Positions 43,430 through 55,599 of a stretch of 64,000 bases of DNA are shown here, in pieces (positions within the stretch are counted from its first letter, which is position 1; every line of letters starts with the position of its first letter). The stretch is taken from positions 72,612,604 to 72,676,603 of the forward strand of contig CM037587.1 in NCBI GenBank assembly GCA_021018995.1. Direction: 5' to 3'. Under the pieces are notes generated by a model, which ran no database searches, had not been told where the DNA came from, and saw only the letters and a list, made by a program, of their open reading frames with translations. The translations under genes and the position numbers were made by a program. Origin of the DNA: Chloranthus sessilifolius. Lineage: Eukaryota > Streptophyta > Magnoliopsida > Chloranthales > Chloranthaceae.

Positions 43430-45425
43430 AGTTTTGACTCCCTTGAACAGATCCAACCAAACATTGGGCACCTCCTAAGGGAGGGGGCATCCAATCCTGA
43501 CCTCTGTTGACAATGATCATAATCATCAATTAACTATGCATAACCATGCACCAGTCAGGAGCAATAAGCAACAACAAAAGCGATGGAAGCCCCGACCCGG
43601 ACCCGCCCAGGTATAATTTATGAGGACAAACGATCATTATACGGATACCCAGACGCAAGGCGTACACTTTACAGGGATACCGCTGCCCATACAAGTTTTA
43701 AGCCTGTAGAAAATAAAAGGGAAATGAACCCTTCCGAATGTATGGTTGCACATAGTTTGATTGACACTTAATTTCATTCTTAACAGGTTGGTTTCAACCA
43801 ACGATTGACCTTTTCAAATGAAGAATTTGAAACTTAAGATGCTTAATTTCATACGAAAGCAGAGCGCTTATCGTAAAGATTTAGCAGTGGAGTTGACCTA
43901 ATCGAAACATTGACTGTTTGACCTTGACCGACACCTTTGCTTCTACCTTAAAGCAGGATCCGGGGATCCGAGGTGAACCTCTGACTCCGGACTTTAATGT
44001 GGCACAGCTGCATTGCTGATAAAATATCAACCTTTTACCGCTTTATGCTTGTGCACACTGTGGGAAATGTAAATCCATTTATGTGATTTTTTTTTAATTT
44101 TCTGATTGCTATTTTGTACGATTTTCGAGATTTTTTCCTTCTCTTTTTTTTTTAAAAAAAAGTTTATCATTTTTATGTGAATTTTTTAAAGTTTAAAAGC
44201 TATCATTTTATGTGAATATTTTGGATTTTTTTTTTTTTTCTTTTTTTTTGTGAACACTTCTGGCTTCTCTGCTAGGGATCTTTTGTAGGACCGAGGTGCT
44301 TGCTAACCCTGGTCCATTTTTATCTTAGCACGGCTTCCGTGGCAAGTCGAATGATGATCAAAATACTGTCTTGGGGGTGCGCGCATCGAATGAGAGCAGC
44401 GAAATGAATCATCCAAGGGGAGCGGGGGACCCGGTCTCCTCATCTGGCCCAGACCCGGCCTAAGACTTGGCCTAAGTGTCTAGCGCAACTATTAGTTGCG
44501 CCAGGCCACTAGGGGCCTCAAAATAGCCTGGCGCAACTAATTGTTGCGCCAAGCAAATGAAGGGCAAACTTTTGCCTGGCGCAACTATTAGTTATGCCAG
44601 GCTTATCTGGGGGTTTTTAAAACAACCTGAACACGAGCTGGGAGGCTTTTAATTCGAAATTTTCTCCCTCCCTTCTTCTTTCTTGCAACCAAAAATTGCC
44701 CCCTCACCTAGGGTTCCTTTGCATTGCCTCTCCGCGTGCCCATTGTCGTTGTTTTACTCGTGGATTGATCGCGGGCGCGCGCTAGATCAAAGACCCCCTG
44801 GTATCTATCTTCAAATAAAACTGAACAGATCCAGCCAAAATTGGGTGCCTACCGAAGGAGGCACTCAATCTTGGTCTTCATCAACGATGATCTTATTATC
44901 GAACAATTATGCAAAAACATGCACTCATCAGGGGTAGATAAAACAAAGGGGAATGAAAGTCCCAACCCAAAACCCGTCCGGGTATAATTTACGAGAACAA
45001 ATGACCATCCAACGGATACCTAGACGCAAGGCGTATACTTTACAGGGATATCGTACAAATGCAAGTTTTAAGCCTGCACCCTAAAATGAGCCCTTCAGAA
45101 TGCATATTTGAACATAGTCATTCGATAGGTAATTTCCTTTTTGATAGGTTGGTTTTAACCAACAATTGATCTTCTTCTGAGGAATCTGAAGCTTAAGACA
45201 CTTATGTTCACATAAATCCAAAAAGAGAGCGCTTAGCTCGAAGATTTAGCAATGGAATCAACCCGATTGAAACATTGACCGCTTGATCGGGATTGACATA
45301 GTCGCTCGTACTTTAAAGTAGGATCCCAAGATCAAGGCGATCCTTAGACTCAGGACGTTAATGTAGCACAGCTACGTTACCGATAAAATATTGGTATTTT
45401 TACCGCATTGGAGCACGCATGTGCG
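43430..45425. repeat. Diverged direct duplication within Element 3
   Basis: Copy A (43430-44065) and copy B (44815-45425) share order and text, e.g. GAACAGATCCARCCAAA, GGGATAYCG, CAAGTTTTAAGCCTG, CTTAAGAYRCTTA, GTAGGATCC-like and GCACAGCTRCRTT blocks. By eye about 70 percent identical. No frame is shared. Confidence 0.7.
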
Positions 45426-46228
45426 TAGCTATGTATGGACATGAAAACATAGATTTTTTCTTTTCAAAATGATTTTTATCATCATTTTTTTTTGTTAGCC
45501 CTGACGTCGGGGGTGAGATGCTTTAGCTGATTTGTCCATCACTGAGAAGTTGCCCGCTTCGAGGCTTTGGACCGTGTGATGTTCCTGCACATTCTCGAGA
45601 AAACGTCAGTCCCTTTTTTGTTTATACATATGAAGAAAATGCATCCTAAACAACAAAAGAAAAAAAAGTAGATTTCTACCTACACTTTTTCAATTTCGAG
45701 ATATTTTTTTAGATTTTTTGTTATTTTTCTTTATTTTTTTAGATGAAAGTACGATGTTGTAACTATGTACAAGGGAATGAGTAGAAATATATGCATATTA
45801 TTTATTATTATTATATTTTTTTTTTTGGTGTTTGGATTTTTCTTGATTTTTTGTTTTTAGCTTTTCTTTTTTTTTGTTTTTGATGCCTTGTGAGAGGAGA
45901 ATGCTTGGGTCCCATTTTGAGCATAGTCGAACTCTTTCATGCAGTCGAACCTGAGTGAGTTTCCAGATTTCACCAAGGCCAGAACATTAGTCCCTTCAGA
46001 TTAAGTCAAACCTTTCTCCTTACTTTGAGTCATACGTTTGGCAAAGCAGTTCTGAAGACACACTTGGTCGGGGCCTGATTTGAACTAACATGAGCGGCCC
46101 AGTCAGATAAGAGGGTACAGGAAGAGTAACAAAAGGTTTTCTCAAGCATCAATCTTCTCAATTAGTCCAAACCTTTCTTTTTAAATTTTTTTTCTCTTCT
46201 TTTTTCTTTTTTTTTTATCTCCCTCTTT

Positions 46229-46372
46229 TTACCCGTGACGCCCTTTCGGGTTTTCACCACGTCCATGGGTTCAGCTCTCTTACCCCAAGCGCCCTTTTGG
46301 GTTTTCACCTGGTCTGCACAAGCCCGCTGTTTTTACCCGTAATGCCCTTTCGGGTTTTCACCACGTCCATCT
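46229..46372. repeat. Three-copy GGGTTTTCACC repeat
   Basis: Three units of about 35 bp, TTACCCGTRAYGCCCTTTCG followed by GGTTTTCACC, the middle one diverged. Separated by CATGGGTTCAGC and CAAGCCCGCTG-like spacers. Non-coding. Confidence 0.75.
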
Positions 46373-47127
46373 TGCTTTGAGCTTGTATTTTTATTTTATT
46401 TCATTTTTTATTCTCTTTTTTTTTTCCTTTTTTTTTTACAGCCACGACATAGACGTTGATTCCATCATAGCCGGCTAGATGGGGTTCTGGTGTCGTCTCA
46501 CGACTCGGCTCATGTTGACTTAACAGATATTATGACTGCTTGCGAACCTACAAAGAGGGCTTCCTTCAGGGTGTAGCTTGGCCATGGGCTAGGTTAGGAT
46601 TTGAAGGTGTGCTGGGTTAAAAGGATTTCCTTGATACGGCTTCAGTTTTCTCGACATACTTTCTTCCTTGGGGGTTTTACTGTACATGCCCCGTGATTCT
46701 TCATTTTTTGTTTTTTTTTTTGCTTCATTTCAGGCAATCTTTTTTTGAGGTTTTACTTTTTCGATTTCTTTAGATTTTGGTAGTAACTTTATACACATGC
46801 ATTTTTTCTCTCTCTTCTTTTTTTTTGGTATATGTACACGTATATATATTATTTTTTTTGGGAAACGGGTTTATTGAAAGAAAGGCCCAGGCTCAAGTGG
46901 GGTAGCAAAGGATATCATCATTTTTAGGGATGCTTTTTTTGCTACTGTATTTGGAATGATGGCCTCTTTTGGGTGGTTCTTAAGCAGTCGTGTATCTGTT
47001 TTATCAATACTTACCTTGTCGTGATGGACTAAGAGTAGAACCGTCGGACGTATCCAGCATTGATGGGCTCAGGAAAATGATCTCCGTCCATGGTGGCGAG
47101 GCGGATGGCGTATCCCGACAGCACTTA

Positions 47128-48903
47128 TCAAATGACGTATGGTCCTTCCCAGTTCGGCTTAAACTTTCCTCTTGGATCGGCGTGGAGGGATGGAAAGATC
47201 TTCTTTAGCACAGTGTCTCCTGCCTTTAGATCTCGACCGCGGACATGCTTATTGTAAGCGCGTGCGATTCGCCCTTGGTAAACTTGAGTGTGGCATAAGG
47301 CTAGGAGTCTTTTTTTGTCCAGTAAGTTCAGCAGATCAAAGCGTGATCTCTCTCTTTCTGCTTCGGGTAAGCCTGATTCCATGAGGATTCAGAGCGAGGG
47401 TACTTCAACCTCCACCGGGAGGACGGCCTCGGTTCCATACACAAGGGAGAATGGTGTTGCCCCTGTAGCGGTACGGATCGACGTTCGATAGGCCCACAAA
47501 GTAAATGGCAGCATTTCGCTCCAATCTCTGTAAGTGACGACCATTTTCTCAAGGATGCGGACGACTGTCTTGTTCGCGGCTTCCACGGCTCCATTAGTTT
47601 GAGGCCGATAAGGGGATGAGCGATAGTGCTTGATCTTGTATTGCTCACAAAAGTCTCAGATGTGCTTATTCACAAAGTTTGCGCCGTTATCTGTGATGAT
47701 ATATTTGGGTACTCCAAATCAGCACACAATATTGTTCTTGAGAAACTTCTCAACATGACTGGCAGTGATGTTGGCATATGACGCCGCTTCTATCCACTTG
47801 GTGAAGTATTCAATGGCGACGAGGATGAACCGATGTCCATTTGATGCTTTTGGATTAATCATTCCGACAACGTCAAGGTCCCAGGTAGCAAATGGCCAAG
47901 GAGTGGTCATGCAGTGAAGATCGATGGCAGGAGCATGTATCAGACTGGAGTGTTCTTGACACTTGTAGCATTTTTGAACATGTTTGCAGCAATCCGATTT
48001 CATAGTGGTCCAAAAGTATCCTTGCCGCAGAATTTTCTTAGCGAGCACGTGATCGCTAACGTGGGCTCCGCATACTCCCTCATGGACTTCTTTCATAATG
48101 TCGACCGCTTCACTTTCAGAAAGGCACCTGAGTAAGATATTATTGTATGATCGCTTGTAGAGGCATTCCCCACAAATGACATAACCTACCGCTAAACGTT
48201 GAATGGTTCTTCGGTCAGTCTTGGATGTACCCTCTGGGCAAGTTAGGGTCTCGAGGAAATTCTTGATATCTGAGAACCAAGGTGGCTCATCATCAGGCTT
48301 TGTAGGTTCCTCAATCTGGAGGCAGAAGGCCGGCTCATTCCTTTGCTCGATCATTATCGGCTTCATCTCAACACCACAGGGGATTTCAATCATTGACGCC
48401 AGAGTGGCTAATGCGTCGGCAAAGCGATTCCTTATTTGGGGGACATATGAGAAAGTCACATCTTGGAAGCAAGCTATCAGGTCCTCGAGATGTTCATGAT
48501 AGGGGATCAACTTCTCGTCTTTTATCTTCCAGTCACCATTCGTCTGACATATGATTAACTGTGAATTGCCAAATACTCGAAGGTGAGTTATATTCAGATC
48601 GAGAGTTGCCTGCAGACCAGCGGCGCAAGCTTCATACTCAGCCATATTGTTAGTACAAGGGAAGTTGAGCTTGATAGAGATCGATACATGGGATCCTTTT
48701 GGTGAAATCAGGATGGCGCCAACTCCTTGGCCCTCGACATTTGCTGCCCCGTCAAAGTGCATTACCCATGATTCTTCTGCTTCTTTTGTATCATCCTCCG
48801 TCATAAACAAGATATCTTCATCTAGGAACTCAGTCCTTAACGGCTCATAGTCAGGTAAAGGATTATCAGCAAGATAATCAGCAAGCGCCTGCCCCTTTAA
48901 CAA
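47128..48903 (-). pseudogene. Element 3 pol: second RNase H and integrase
   Basis: From 48903 down, a connection segment (LADYLADNPLPDYEPL) precedes the second RNase H (VMHFDGAANVEGQGVGAIL, NNMAEYEACAAGLQ, NRFADALATLAS; about 48780-48410), an archaeal-type domain found in Tat elements in addition to the normal one. Integrase follows: zinc-binding region ending CYKCQEH (about 47960), core with DLDVVGMI and FTKWIEAASYANITA, a stop at 47719, then the GYRTS-like and TPFSLVYGTEAVLP region (47586-47389) and the C-terminal segment (DTVLKKIFP, GKFKPNWEGPYV; to 47128). Stops and frameshifts break it at 47719-47650 and 47390. Confidence 0.92.
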
Positions 48904-48936
48904 TTTCTGAGTGACGTACGTGATGTCGATTTCAGA

Positions 48937-50478
48937 TTATAAGAGTTGCCATCGTGCAGTTTGTCCAGTGAGAGCCGGTTTTTCGAACAAGTATTTTAAC
49001 GGACCCATTCGGGCTAAAAGTAGAACGACTTGAGACAATAAGTAGTGGCGGAGCCTCTGGGTAGCCCATATAAGGGCTAGGCATGCTTTCTCCAGGTGAG
49101 AATAGCGCGTCTCGTAGTCAGTGAATTTCTTGCTCAGATAGTAGATGGCCTGCTCTCTTCTTCCCGCCTCGTCATGCTGACCTAAGACACATCCCATCGA
49201 AACTTCTGTCGTGGAGAGATACATCAAGAGTGGTCTCCCTGGCTCAGGTGGTACCAAAACAGGTGGATTCAGGAGGTAACTTTTAATTTTATCGAACGCT
49301 GCCTAACATTCATCATTCCATTCAACGGGAGAATTCTTCCTTAGCAGCTTGAAGATCGGTGTGCAGATTGGAGTTAGCTGTGCAATGAACCGACTGATAT
49401 ACTGTATTCTGCCCAAGAACCCTCTAACTTCCTTCTCAGTAGACGGTGGCAGCATTTCAGTGATGGCTTTGACTTTGATTGGGTCAACCTCGATCCCTCT
49501 CCTGCTGACGATGAATCCTAACAATTTCCCTGACATGGCGCCAAATGCGCACTTTTATGGATTCAGTCGTAATCGATACTTCCTCAGCCTTTCAAACAGT
49601 TTCTGGAGGTTTACCAGATGGTCGCTTCGCTCCGGTGATTTGGCTATCATGTCGTCGACATATACTTCAATCTCTCGATGCATCATGTCATGAAATAGTG
49701 CAGTCATAGCTCTCTGGTACGTCGCACCGGCATTCTTCAGCCCGAATGGCATGACTCGATAGCAAAAGGTTCCCCAGGGGGTAATGAACGTTGTCTTCTC
49801 GCGATCAACCTCTGCCATCTTTACCTGATTGTTTCCTGAGAATCAATCCATAAAAGAGAGCATCCCGTGTTTAGCTGTGTTATCGACCAAGATGTCGATG
49901 TGTGGTAATGGGAAATCATCCTTTGGGATCGCTCTGTTCAAATTGCATAAATCAATGCACATGCAGACCTTTCCATCCTTCTTTGGCACAGGTACGATAT
50001 TGGCTAGCCACTGCGGGTACTTGGATACCATGAGAAACCTCGCGTCATACTGCTTGATGACCTCGTCTTTGACTTTCAACATCCATTCAGGTCGGAGACG
50101 TCTCAGCTTCTGCTTGACTGGCTTCATATCAGGGTAGAGGGGCAACTCATGCTTGACCAAATCAATATCCAGACTAGGCATGTCCTCGTACGATCAGACA
50201 AAAACGTCTTGGTATGACCGAAGGAAGTCGATCATGCTTTTTCTTTCCTCAGGGGACAGTGATGTTCCGATTTTGGTTATTCTGGGAACTTCCTCAGTTC
50301 CTAGGTTGACATCCTCGGTCTCTTCGACAATGGGGGTAGGGCAATGCTCAAAGTCGGCAAATCGGTCAAGGAGCTCATTGGGGAGCTCCTCGAGGGGGAT
50401 ATCCTCGTCCAGACTCGTGATCCCTATCTCTTCTTGTATTTCTACATGGAAGGGGTCGATTTCACGTGGGACGGGCAT
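48937..50478 (-). pseudogene. Element 3 pol: RT and first RNase H
   Basis: One frame with several stops. 50478-50194 is the acidic linker typical before RT (DVNLGTEEVPRITKIG, LSPEERKSMIDFLRSYQDVF). RT: PDMKPVKQKLRRLRPEW, VPKKDGKVCMCIDLCNLN (DYRDLN-type motif altered), MPFGLKNAGATYQRAM and the catalytic YVDDM near 49655. Then GFLGRIQYISRFIAQL and the first RNase H (GCVLGQHDEAGRREQAIYYL, YSHLEKACLALIWA; 49230-48990). Stops occur at 50194-50192, after FMD near 49840, near 49550 and near 49300. Confidence 0.92.
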
Positions 50479-50818
50479 TTTGATTAAGGCATCTTTTTGT
50501 GGGACATTTTCTGGAATTTTAAATGACGATATTTTTGGACTTTGAATTTTTTCAATGTTTTTGAGATTTTTGTTCTCTTCTATGTTTTTGAGATTTCCGT
50601 TTTCTTCGGAGACAGGCCCTTGGTAAGGCGGGTTGCTATATACACAGGGTATTGCCTGCCAAGGGCTTATCTCACTTTTTATAGGTTATTTTTTTTTAGG
50701 AAACATGCGCCAAACTTTAGGCCACTTCCTGCTTCCAGGGTTTGGGGCAAAGATGCCCAGATTGCACTGAGGGGTGCTTCCTTACATTGGGATGGAGGGT
50801 CTTTGGTCATATCATGGC

Positions 50819-51433
50819 TCATTGGTTAACCCCCATTTCATCTGGGATGATATCCTCAAATGTTAACACGGTTTTGTGGTGATTCACCACAGGGGGAGCT
50901 TGTTCAGGTACCGACCGTCGTTCCTCGAAAAGGGACAATGCGGCCAAATCTATCTCCAAGCTGGGAAGGGAGATCTGGGGATTGGTGGGATGGACTGGGG
51001 CTATGGGTTTGTGTGGGGTCAAATGGGTTGCCCCATTTTGATCAATCTTTACGACCCCTGCGCTGACAAAGGAATCCCTGATGTGCGGCCTAGGGCGAGG
51101 CTTCTCCTCTATGTTGATCCCTCGAGCTTTTGCTGCTGCGGTGACCCTGACTTTCTCTTTGGCCTCTCGGACCTCTTCCTTTGTGGGCTTGTATCCTAAC
51201 CCGAATCTTACTTTTTGTCCTTTTGCCACAACTGGCTCTCTTCTACCTTGTAATTTGGGTCCCAGACCCCTTCCTTTCTGATAGCCCCACTTTTGGAGCA
51301 TTGCCATTGCTGCTACCATACCGCCTCCCGTTTTAGACATGATGTCCTCCATGGGCTTTGGGAGTATTGCCGACACCTCGTATTCGAAACTGTGGAGGTC
51401 AACGTCCTCAGCGGTGTGTGGTATATCCAGCAC
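50819..51433 (-). pseudogene. Element 3 G-patch domain segment of pol
   Basis: A minus-strand open frame of 204 codons between protease and RT. KWGYQKGRGLGPKLQGRREP (about 51290-51230) is a G-patch, a glycine-rich RNA-binding or helicase-cofactor motif, followed by RFGLGYKPTKEE and a basic stretch. G-patch segments at this place are known in several Tat-lineage polyproteins. It is in the same frame as the protease and offset from RT, which suggests a frameshift or decay near 50819. Confidence 0.8.
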
Positions 51434-51484
51434 ATTGGGTTTTTCAACGCTATTGGCAGCCTTTTCTTTTTCGATGTGCCCCTC

Positions 51485-52024
51485 TCAGATGATCGTGATG
51501 ATCTTATACCCAGATACAAATTTGAGTTTCTGGTGCAAAGTGGAAGGTATGGCTCCGACCTCGTGCAGCCATGGACGCCCCAATAATAAGTTAAAGGAAG
51601 ATTTAATATCCATGACTTGAAACAAGATGGAAAAGGTCATTGGCCCTATCAAAAGCTCAAGATCAACTTCTCCCATTATTTCTCTTCTGGTATTATCAAA
51701 CCCTCTAGCACTGGTTCAGGTGGGCCTTAACATGCACGGATCAACCCCGATTTTGGTGGTGGTTCTCAATGGGCATATATTCAATGCAGACCCATTATCA
51801 ATTAGTACTAAGGGAATAACCATGTTTCCAGATTCAACGGTTATATACAAAGACTTGGAATGGCTACACCCTTCTTTCGGCAAATCAGCATCAGAAAATG
51901 AAATGGCATTCGGAGCCATCACTTGCCCAATTATCTGCCCAACTTCATCTGGGCTGACCTGGAGCGATACATGCGCATTCTTTAACGCCCCCATTAATGC
52001 TTGAAAATGGAGTGGGGACGTCAT
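51485..52024 (-). pseudogene. Element 3 protease region
   Basis: Two minus-strand open frames in the same phase separated by one stop near 51714. The first has GNMVIPLVLIDNGSALNICP (about 51840-51780), where DNGS is the Tat-lineage form of the aspartic protease D-S/T-G motif. The second has SSFNLLLGRPWLHEVGAIPS (about 51600-51540). Would cleave the Gag-Pol polyprotein. Confidence 0.88.
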
Positions 52025-52061
52025 CAGTAGATCCCCATGATAGGATATATGGGCATTCTTC

Positions 52062-55000
52062 TCACTGAGTCTCCAATATGTGTTCTCGACTCATCTTCTC
52101 GAAGGGGTTCACCGCACTGTCTTTCTTTCCTTCGGGTTGGGCTTGTGTCATTGCTGGTACTTCCCTTTGATACCCTCCTGCACCTAGTAACAAAATCATC
52201 GCCTTCTCTCTGCCATCACTGGCATTGATATCTGTTTGTTCGTAGCTCAGTGGGACCTGATGAGGATCATAGGTTGGTCCCGAGAGCTGGAAAGGTATGC
52301 CTGCCGGTGCTTGAGGTATTTGTACTGTCGGCTTAGGAGGTGGGGGCAATACTTGATTCACCTCGGTGGTAGTGGGTTGGGTGGAAAGATTAGGCCAAAT
52401 GGGGGTTGTGAGGCTTGGGTGTGGTGGCACCGGAGGGAAGGAGGTAAAAGTAGGCCATCGATAGCCGGTGGGTGCTAACGGCATATGAGGGGTCTGATGG
52501 GCCGTCAGGTAGTTGATCAGGGTGATGGGGCTTGCTGGCGGCTGAATTGGGGATGATGGGATGGGCACATGCCTTTGATAACTGAGGGGTGCGGGTGTTG
52601 GATTGGGGGCTTGGTGGTTTATGGGGTAGTTGATGGGGGTGGTGGAATATGGTTGATACACATTCATTTGTACGTAGTTAATGGGAGTGGATGGTGGGAA
52701 ATAGGCCCTAAGATCTAGGGGTTCAACTGTTGGTGTAGGGGTAGGAAAATAATCTGCCAGATTCAGGGGTTCAATCACCCCAACAGTTCCTTCTCCTAGA
52801 TTTCTCTGCCTTGGTGCCACAAACATTTCTAGATTACAAATGAAGTCTGACGGATCAAATTCCAATTCTTCTTCAAATTCCTCTACCATCCCTATGGTGG
52901 GTTTGGGACCTGCTATTGCGGTAGGGTGTGGTGGTAAAGGCACCTGATGGATATTCGCATGCTAGCTTGCTTGGGTGGGTGCAGGGGGAATGATCTTTCC
53001 AGCATCGATTAAGTCCTGGATCGCATGCTTCAATGGGAAGCAGCAATCAGTTGGGTGACCCGGACCCTGATGAAAATTGCAATGAGTATTAGGGTCAAAA
53101 TTATATGGAATCGGATTGGGAGGAGGTCGTGGTTGGAGAACAGTTATTAAACCCTTTTCAATTAATAATGGCAAAAGTACACTAAGGGATTGCCCTAAAG
53201 GCGTAAAGACTCGATCATAACGGGCTCTCCTCTCCGGGGTCATTTGCATTCCCTGCCCATTCCCTGCTCTTTGTATTGGCGCGGTCCTGATGGGAGCTAG
53301 TTGCGCTGCTTGGAATTGGAACGGGGCTACATTATTATTATTGGGTTGAGTGTTCATAACATTTTGCACCTCTGCCCCTGTCCTCCTGTCGTTCTTCTGC
53401 TCAGTAAACTTCCTAATCCTGCTAGGGCCCCCTGAAGCATTCTTACTCAACCGTCCTTCCTTGATGACATCCTCACAGCGGTTGGCATTCCTCACCAAAT
53501 CAGCAAAACTGGATTGTTGTTGATATACAAGAAAATTAGAAATTACTGATAGAGTGTTCTTTGAAATCATCTCTATCTGCTCATCGTCCGGTATTCTATT
53601 TCTGACTTGAGCTGCCAGTGCTCTCAAACGCCCCAAGTAGTCGCTGAAGGTCTCATTCTGGTTCTGCTTTAAACAGGCCAAGTCAGACTTGCGTGGTTCA
53701 ATATCAGTATTATAGACATACTATTCTTGGAACAAATGCGTCAAATCTTTCCATGTCTTTATCATGGATGGTTCAAGAGATGTGAACCACCTCAGGGCCG
53801 GTCCGGTCAAACTTTTGTAAAAGACTTTTATTAGTAGTCTCTCGTCCCCCCCGTACTGGCACATATCCCAACAATAGGACTTGAGGTGCGCAATCGGGTT
53901 GCCCGTGTCATTGTACTTGTCCAATACTGGCATTTTAAATTTGGGGGGCAGGGGGACCTCAGCGAACAGGCATAAGTCTGTGAAGTCTGTGGTGTGGATT
54001 TCAGCACCACCCATCTTTAGCAACTGTTTTTAGATCTTGTCTAGCTGCTCCCTTAACTGTTCTGATTCTTTGGACATGGGGGCCACTTTTTCAACAGTCG
54101 GCCGAGACTCACTCTGCGCTATCAAGGGTGGGGTAACTATAAGTGGAGGATTAACAGTGATCACTGCCCCGACGTAGGCATCACTGTTTCTGATCTCATC
54201 CTCCTCATACTGCTGATCTATGTAGGGTGCAATGAGGACGAGATTCTCAACCTGTTGTTGCATGGATTGGATTGGATGTGGGTTGGGTGAGCCCCTTGGA
54301 TATAAGGGAAGTGTTGTGGGGTGATGGGATGAGTGGTAGTTTGGTTTAGGGGTGGGGCCTGATGGGGCCATTGGACATGAGGGAAGGTCTGGAGCCTTCC
54401 TTGGGGTGTGGGGCCATGGGAAAATTGGGTCTGAGGTATGGCATGGGTTTGATCCAGTTGTGAAGATTAGGGGTGGGTGAAATTTTGGGGGTATTGTGGA
54501 GGGTATGGGTGTGGGGTTTGGGTTTGGGCCATGAACCCTTGGTAGGTTTGGGCCAGGGGCCCTGGGTAGGTTTGGGCCAATGGGCCTGGGTAGGTTTGGA
54601 CCAATGGGCTTGGGTAGGTTTGGGCCATGGGCCCTTGGTGGGTCTGGTCATGGGCCCTTGGTGGGTCTGGGCCATGGGCCCTTGATGAGTTTTGGCCATG
54701 GACCATTGGCGGGTTTGGATTTGATGGGTTTGGCCCAATGGGCCTTGGGGGATATGGGTAATGGGGGTTTGGGCCAATGGGCCTTGGGGATGATGGGTAG
54801 TGGGGTATTGGGCCATGGGGCCCTAGAGATCATGGATGGAGGGGTATTGGGCCATGGGGCCCTGGGGCCCTGGGATGTGTGGGAAAAGGGGGTTTGGGCC
54901 AATGGGCCTTGGGGTATGTGGGTGATGGGGGTTTGGATGGTGTGGATTATGGGAGGTTGATGGGGGTCATGGGGGAGTGAAGCATGGAGGTTTGCCAAGG

Positions 55001-55454
55001 TGTGGGATAGATTCATGGATATGGAGTGTGGAGGAGAGATATTTTGGGAAGCCCTCCATGAGGAGTATGCTTGGAACATCTCCTCCATCATGGCCATGGA
55101 AGGAGGATGGGATGTGGATGGTGGATGGGGTATAGAGGGGATGGAGGTGGTGGAAAAATTGGGCATGGCCCCGGTATAATTGGGCATGGCCATGGTAGGT
55201 GGGGGTGTATGGGGTGGATGAGGGGATGTATTTTGGGATGATGTGGGGCATGATGAGGAAGGATGTGGAAAATTGGGCATGCCCCCGGTATAATTGGGCA
55301 TGACCCGGATGGATGAGGGATCTTGTGGGGGGTTAGATAGGGTGGAGGTAGTGTATGTGAATGTGAATGTGGGTGGATTGGATCTATAGGGGGATGATGG
55401 GAATTGGGGCATGGATGTGGATTGGGAAAATGGGTTAGGGTTTTGCATGGGCAT
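52062..55454 (-). pseudogene. Element 3 gag with Pro-rich N terminus
   Basis: From 55454 down: a long low-complexity N terminus rich in Pro, Ser, His and Thr, with a run of 9-residue repeats of the type KPTQGPWP (54720-54500, frame slips inside). Then the capsid domain (PLPPKFKMPVLDKYNDTGNP, FYKSLTGPALRWFTSLEP; 54023-53724), a stop, FSDYLGRLRALAAQVRNR (from 53681), and the zinc-finger-like CNFHQGPGHPTDCCFPLKHA (about 53080-53020). A Pro-rich linker (52943-52062) with FEKMSREHILE at its end leads to protease. Most parts share one phase, with stops near 53721, 52960 and 52062. Confidence 0.88.
54495..54800 (-). repeat. 27-bp coding minisatellite in Element 3 gag
   Basis: About ten tandem units, 24-27 bp, of the plus-strand form TTGGGCCATGGGCCCTTGG. 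They encode Pro/Gly/Trp- or Thr-rich repeats in the gag frame. Units vary in length by multiples of three and otherwise, so part of the frame is lost. Confidence 0.85.
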
Positions 55455-55599
55455 GGTTTGGGCAAAGGATGGAGAATGGGGGGTTGGACTTTGGATATTT
55501 TGGGGGGTAGTGGTTGGGAATATGGGGGTGTCAAATGGGCCGATAACGGTAAAAGAGGGTTAGGTGAGGGGGATGGTGGAAAAGACTTCTCCCGAATGG

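Larger units (their letters stand above)
42814..47127 (-). other. Element 3 post-pol non-coding region
   Basis: No ORF with a known domain. It contains a diverged direct duplication (43430-44065 and 44815-45425), three further GCGCAACTA palindromes (44480-44605), long T-rich runs (44090-44260, 45480-46440 and 46700-46860, A-rich on the coding strand) and a three-copy repeat at 46229-46372. Long 3' regions of this type are common in Tat/Ogre elements. Confidence 0.8.

Noticed and set aside
54473..54960. Gly-rich plus-strand open frames (WALGGFG/GPWALG-type)
   Set aside because: They are the antisense of the Pro-rich gag minisatellite of Element 3.
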